Below are positions 60,746 through 64,000 of a stretch of 64,000 nucleotides of DNA, piece by piece (positions within the stretch are counted from its first letter, which is position 1; each line of letters opens with the position of its first letter). The position numbers and the translations under genes were made by a program. The DNA lies in the NCBI RefSeq assembly GCF_000001735.4, contig NC_003071.7, positions 11,153,151-11,217,150 on the forward strand. The letters are read 5' to 3'. Origin of the DNA: Arabidopsis thaliana (taxonomy: Eukaryota; Streptophyta; Magnoliopsida; Brassicales; Brassicaceae). The notes below the pieces were generated by a model. It made no database searches and was not told where the DNA came from. It saw only the letters and a list, made by a program, of their open reading frames with translations.

Positions 60746-62172
60746 TTCTCACACACAGTCTTAAAACGACTGCGTTTTTAGATATACTTTAAAAGCTTTC
60801 AAGTCTCCATGAAGAAGAAACAGAGGATAGAGAAGAAGAAGAGAACCGTATTATGTACCGACATTAGATTTTTTTTCTTTCTTTTATTATGATTTCTACA
60901 GAAATTTGTTTTTGTTTTTTTACTTTAACCGAGAAAAAATGATTTTTATCGTTCCATCACATCAAATTCTGGCGGAAATTTACAGTGGTTTCATTGAGTG
61001 CTCAGACGACAGAAATACAGAGTAAGATAGAGATGGAGAGAGAAAGAGAGAGAGTCTTTAAAGAGAGGAGATTGTACAAATGTAGGGACCTGTTGTGTAA
61101 GAGAGAGAGATGAAGGGAAGAAGAATTATTTGGGGAGGATAAAGTTAAAAACCCCATCATCTTTTATCTCTCTGCCAGAGTTCTGAAGCTTTGCAGAAGA
61201 GAGAGATAGAGTGAGTGAGAGGGAGTGATTTTGTTTCTCTCTCTTGAAGGGTAAAACGGTCATAAAATGTAGAAGAAGAAGGAGAAGAAGAACATGTTAA
61301 TGGCAGTGGTGAATAAAGGAGGTCGCTTTCGTTGCCCAATACTTACGAGTCTTTGTCTCTCTGTGGCTTGTTTCACAGATGACCCATATCAATAAATCCA
61401 TCTTATGGGTACTTTTGTAATTATGTATTTTTATATGATTTTAGTGTAATTTTTTTGTTTGCTTAACATGTTCTTCTTCATCTTCTTACTTCAATTACTA
61501 ATTTAAATTCAGGAGTTTACAAAAAGTTTGGTTCAGTTTTCTCTTCTTTAATTATTAGTATAGTTGTTGTGTTTTTGTCAACGTTTTTTAGTATAGTGAA
61601 CGTGTGATTTCTAAGTGTTTTTGTTTATTACTAAATTTAGAAATATGCATGCCAATGATTTTTGGTTTAGCATCAACACAAAACTTAATAAAATATGATT
61701 GGTTTTAGGATGTTAACCGGTTTGGTTGGCTCCGGTCGGTTTGTCACAAAATTAATATTTTGAAGCTTTGAGAACGAAGTGGACTAAAACTAAAAGGGTC
61801 ACAGGCCCAACAAAAGAAGGAAGAACTTAAAAAATAATAATTCCTTTTCATTTTAACTTCTCTTTTTTTTTTTGTTAAATCATTTATTTGTTTCAATAAA
61901 AATACACATAATATTATCTTTTCTCAAAAAGTACTATATAGTTAGAAAACTACATATTTATTTTAACCCAAATTATTATTTTTCCATTCCTTACACACTG
62001 TACGTTACACTTTTTATTATCATTTGCTGTACAACGTTAATATTTTTAACCATTTCTGCAATTGTTTACCTCTTTTTCATCCGCAAATTTCTAATTAAAT
62101 TATATGTTGAATGTTCATAGCCATAATAATAATTTGTCCAACGGAGATAAGACGCCTCTGGTGTTATCCCCA
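60746..62172. other. ERECTA promoter/leader and promoter of the next gene
   Basis: GA-rich microsatellite-like stretches (GAGAGAGAAAGAGAGAGAG around 61037-61055; more near 61100-61220) lie upstream of ERECTA. No gene is seen in the AT-rich remainder. This is a divergent promoter region serving ERECTA (-) and the downstream plastid protein (+). Confidence 0.5.
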
Positions 62173-63330
62173 ATGTCGTCACTCCACGCTACCGTGAGCC
62201 TCCCACTGTTCTCCAACTCAAACCACAAAAAGCTAACGTGCGCAGCTACATTATCACCTCCGCCATGGAAACAGAGCCGGCGAGTTATCTCCGTCTCCTT
62301 TTTTCTCTCCCGTCTCCTCCTCCTCCCTAACGGTACACGCATCTCTCTTCAAATTCACCAATCCGATTCTCAATTTCACGAACTCGATTTTCAATATCAC
62401 CAATTCGACTTTTGTTCATTTCAAATTTGGTTATTTATATGTTGATGATGATGATCAGATGCTATGGCTGGTGGCTTAATGGATAAATTGGATAAATACG
62501 TCAAGAGGTAACATTAAATCGTCTCCGATGCTTATTCCTTTGAATTCTGAAGTTAGATTTTGAAATGTTTGGTGAATTATCTAAAACTTAAAACCAGTTA
62601 TTGAATAGGAAGAAACTTGATCCACTTGAAGCATATGTACCACCAGTGATTCTAGCTCAGTTACAAATCCAGGATCTTGGTAAAATTTCTCTGTTTTTTT
62701 GTTACACATTTGTTCTTAAAACTCTTGCTATATAAAACTTACACTCATGTTTATTTATGATGTTGGAGAGGGATTTTTGAATGTGGAGAAACCTGAATTT
62801 GAGGCGTGTAGACGCCAATTGCGGTCTGGTCCTGCTAGCTCTCTTCGTGTAAACATTCGAGCTGTAAGTTTTTAAAGCTCACTTGATGTCACTCATTTGG
62901 TTTCTGTTTGATGATGAAATGTGTAATGCAAACTCTTTCAGGTTGCTCAGTATGCTTCAGATGATGGTTTCTCCAAAACCGCCACTGATGATGTTGATCG
63001 ATGTTTAAGGTACCGACAATGTTTGAATGAATGATGATGACCTTTGCGTGTGTAATTTATGTTGGCTTTTCCTTCTATAGAGCATTGGAAGAACTGGATT
63101 CGTTGTTTCTACGTGCGTCGAGGAAAGATTCAAATGCAACTGTTGTATTGATGAAGTCACAGCTTGGAACAGCGTTAACCGCACTGGACAGTCTTCTACA
63201 AACAGTTCCTTCTCAAGTGCTTGATAAAGGGAAAGCTATGGTGGAAGTCTACAGATCAGCATCTGAAGAAGATGCGGGAAGTGATGATTTAGAATCCTCT
63301 GAGATAAAGCAGCTCCAGTCCATACTGTGA
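62173..63330 (+). CDS. Chloroplast-targeted protein of unknown function (AT2G26340-like)
   Basis: About 250 residues in six exons; GT..AG junctions keep one frame. The first ~50 residues (MSSLHATVSLPLFSNSNHKK, then Ser/Arg-rich and hydrophobic) look like a plastid transit peptide with a thylakoid-transfer-like hydrophobic stretch (FFLSRLLLLPN). The mature part starts AMAGGLMDKLDKYVKRKKLD and is helical, with RVNIRAVAQYASDDGFSKTA, ALEELDSLFLRASRKDSNAT and ALTALDSLLQTVPSQVLDKG. This resembles four-helix lumenal proteins such as PsbQ-like subunits in outline, without clear sequence motifs. An upstream in-frame ATG at 62104 adds residues without transit-peptide character and was not chosen. Confidence 0.85.
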
Positions 63331-64000
63331 GAGGGGAGGTCACAGGACTATTACTATCCAAAAACAGTTGTTAATCTTACAGCATTGGTATCAAAAACTC
63401 TTCTGATTCAGTGTATATCATGTATTGTTAACTTCAATTGATGCATATATTAAAACCAGAATAGTTTGCTGCTAAAGTCGGCGAGGTGACATGATCCACA
63501 TCCACTTACCGGTTCTACCAATGCAACATCTGCTACACATAACCGCATACGTATACTGGAGTAATCTTATCTAGCTTATTTCCGCTGGGTGATGACACGC
63601 TCATATATCTCTATCAATTGTTAAACCCTTTCATATAAGACATCTTTATGTTTAAGATTTCCATCTAGGAGGATTAACAAATTGCGGAGCAAAATCACTC
63701 TTGAGTTCTTAAGAGTTACTCTCGATTTTGATATCTTTCTATATCTCCAAGAAACAAGGGTTGTCTGAACTCAATGTTCAGTTTGTATGATTAAGGTGTC
63801 GTTCGTTTGATCAGTTGACTGATGCATCTAGATGCAGATGATAACTGATGTTCGTTTGAACACAATATAACAGAATAGTTTGATACATCAGTTGGCTGAG
63901 TTTATAAAACTCATTCAAAAAAATTAAAATATTTAGCTGACTTTGATCGGTGCATCTAGATGCATCAGCTGCAGTCAAAAATGGTAAATCTCTAAAATAC
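63331..64000. other. 3' UTR and possible transposon-derived edge
   Basis: After the 3' UTR, sequence from about 63785 has TGCATCTAGATGCA, a perfect 14-base palindrome, twice (63823-63836 and 63951-63964), with related GATCAGTTGACTGATG and ACATCAGTTGGCTGAG words. This arrangement suggests the subterminal part of a DNA transposon cut by the window end. Not identified. Confidence 0.4.

Noticed and set aside
1..64000. tRNA, rRNA, CRISPR arrays or a co-regulated biosynthetic gene cluster
   Set aside because: I saw no cloverleaf, rRNA blocks or regularly spaced repeats with unique spacers, and neighbouring genes belong to unrelated pathways.

Overview
The window reads as plant nuclear DNA, almost certainly Arabidopsis thaliana chromosome 2. 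Most genes are split by short AT-rich introns with GT..AG borders, and I recognise a run of neighbours that matches AT2G26200 to AT2G26340 (locus numbers are from memory, not from a search). ERECTA, GPA1, FIDDLEHEAD/KCS10, ARSK1, CID7, urate oxidase and AGL33 are the anchors.

Layout, left to right: the 3' part of a double-domain methyltransferase gene (+, about 521-3180); a small ankyrin-repeat gene (+, 4504-5866); a transposon-rich stretch (6867-10945) holding a 5'-truncated LINE with an open RNase H frame and a roughly 3-kb Mutator-like element that carries a broken plastid phosphate-translocator fragment, a tandem-repeat block and a reverse-transcriptase scrap; peroxisomal urate oxidase (+, 11806-13818); a TMEM14/FAX-type small membrane protein (-, 14346-15223); KCS10/FDH (-, 17649-19909) with an L1 box upstream; a gene-poor 5-kb gap with one tentative micro-gene (22749-23068); a sterol dehydrogenase/decarboxylase with a reticulon tail (+, 25087-29722); a two-BRCT protein (+, 31063-34509); CID7 (-, 34993-37429); ARSK1 (-, 39087-41109); a gene-poor 3.8-kb gap; GPA1 (+, 44937-47672); FAP2 (+, 48620-50769); AGL33 (-, 51125-53089) with decayed MADS-box copies beside it; ERECTA (-, 55217-60745); a chloroplast-targeted protein (+, 62173-63330); and palindrome-containing, possibly transposon-derived sequence at the right edge.

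The genes do not form an operon-like unit. Known functional links are that GPA1 and ERECTA both act in organ shape and stomatal/defence signalling, and that KCS10 and ERECTA are both shoot-surface/architecture genes; their proximity is probably incidental. I see no wholly new biological system. The least expected items are the gene-fragment-carrying Mutator-like element with matching 9-bp flanks, the 8-exon, 213-codon reading of AGL33, and the rearranged MADS-box remnants next to it.
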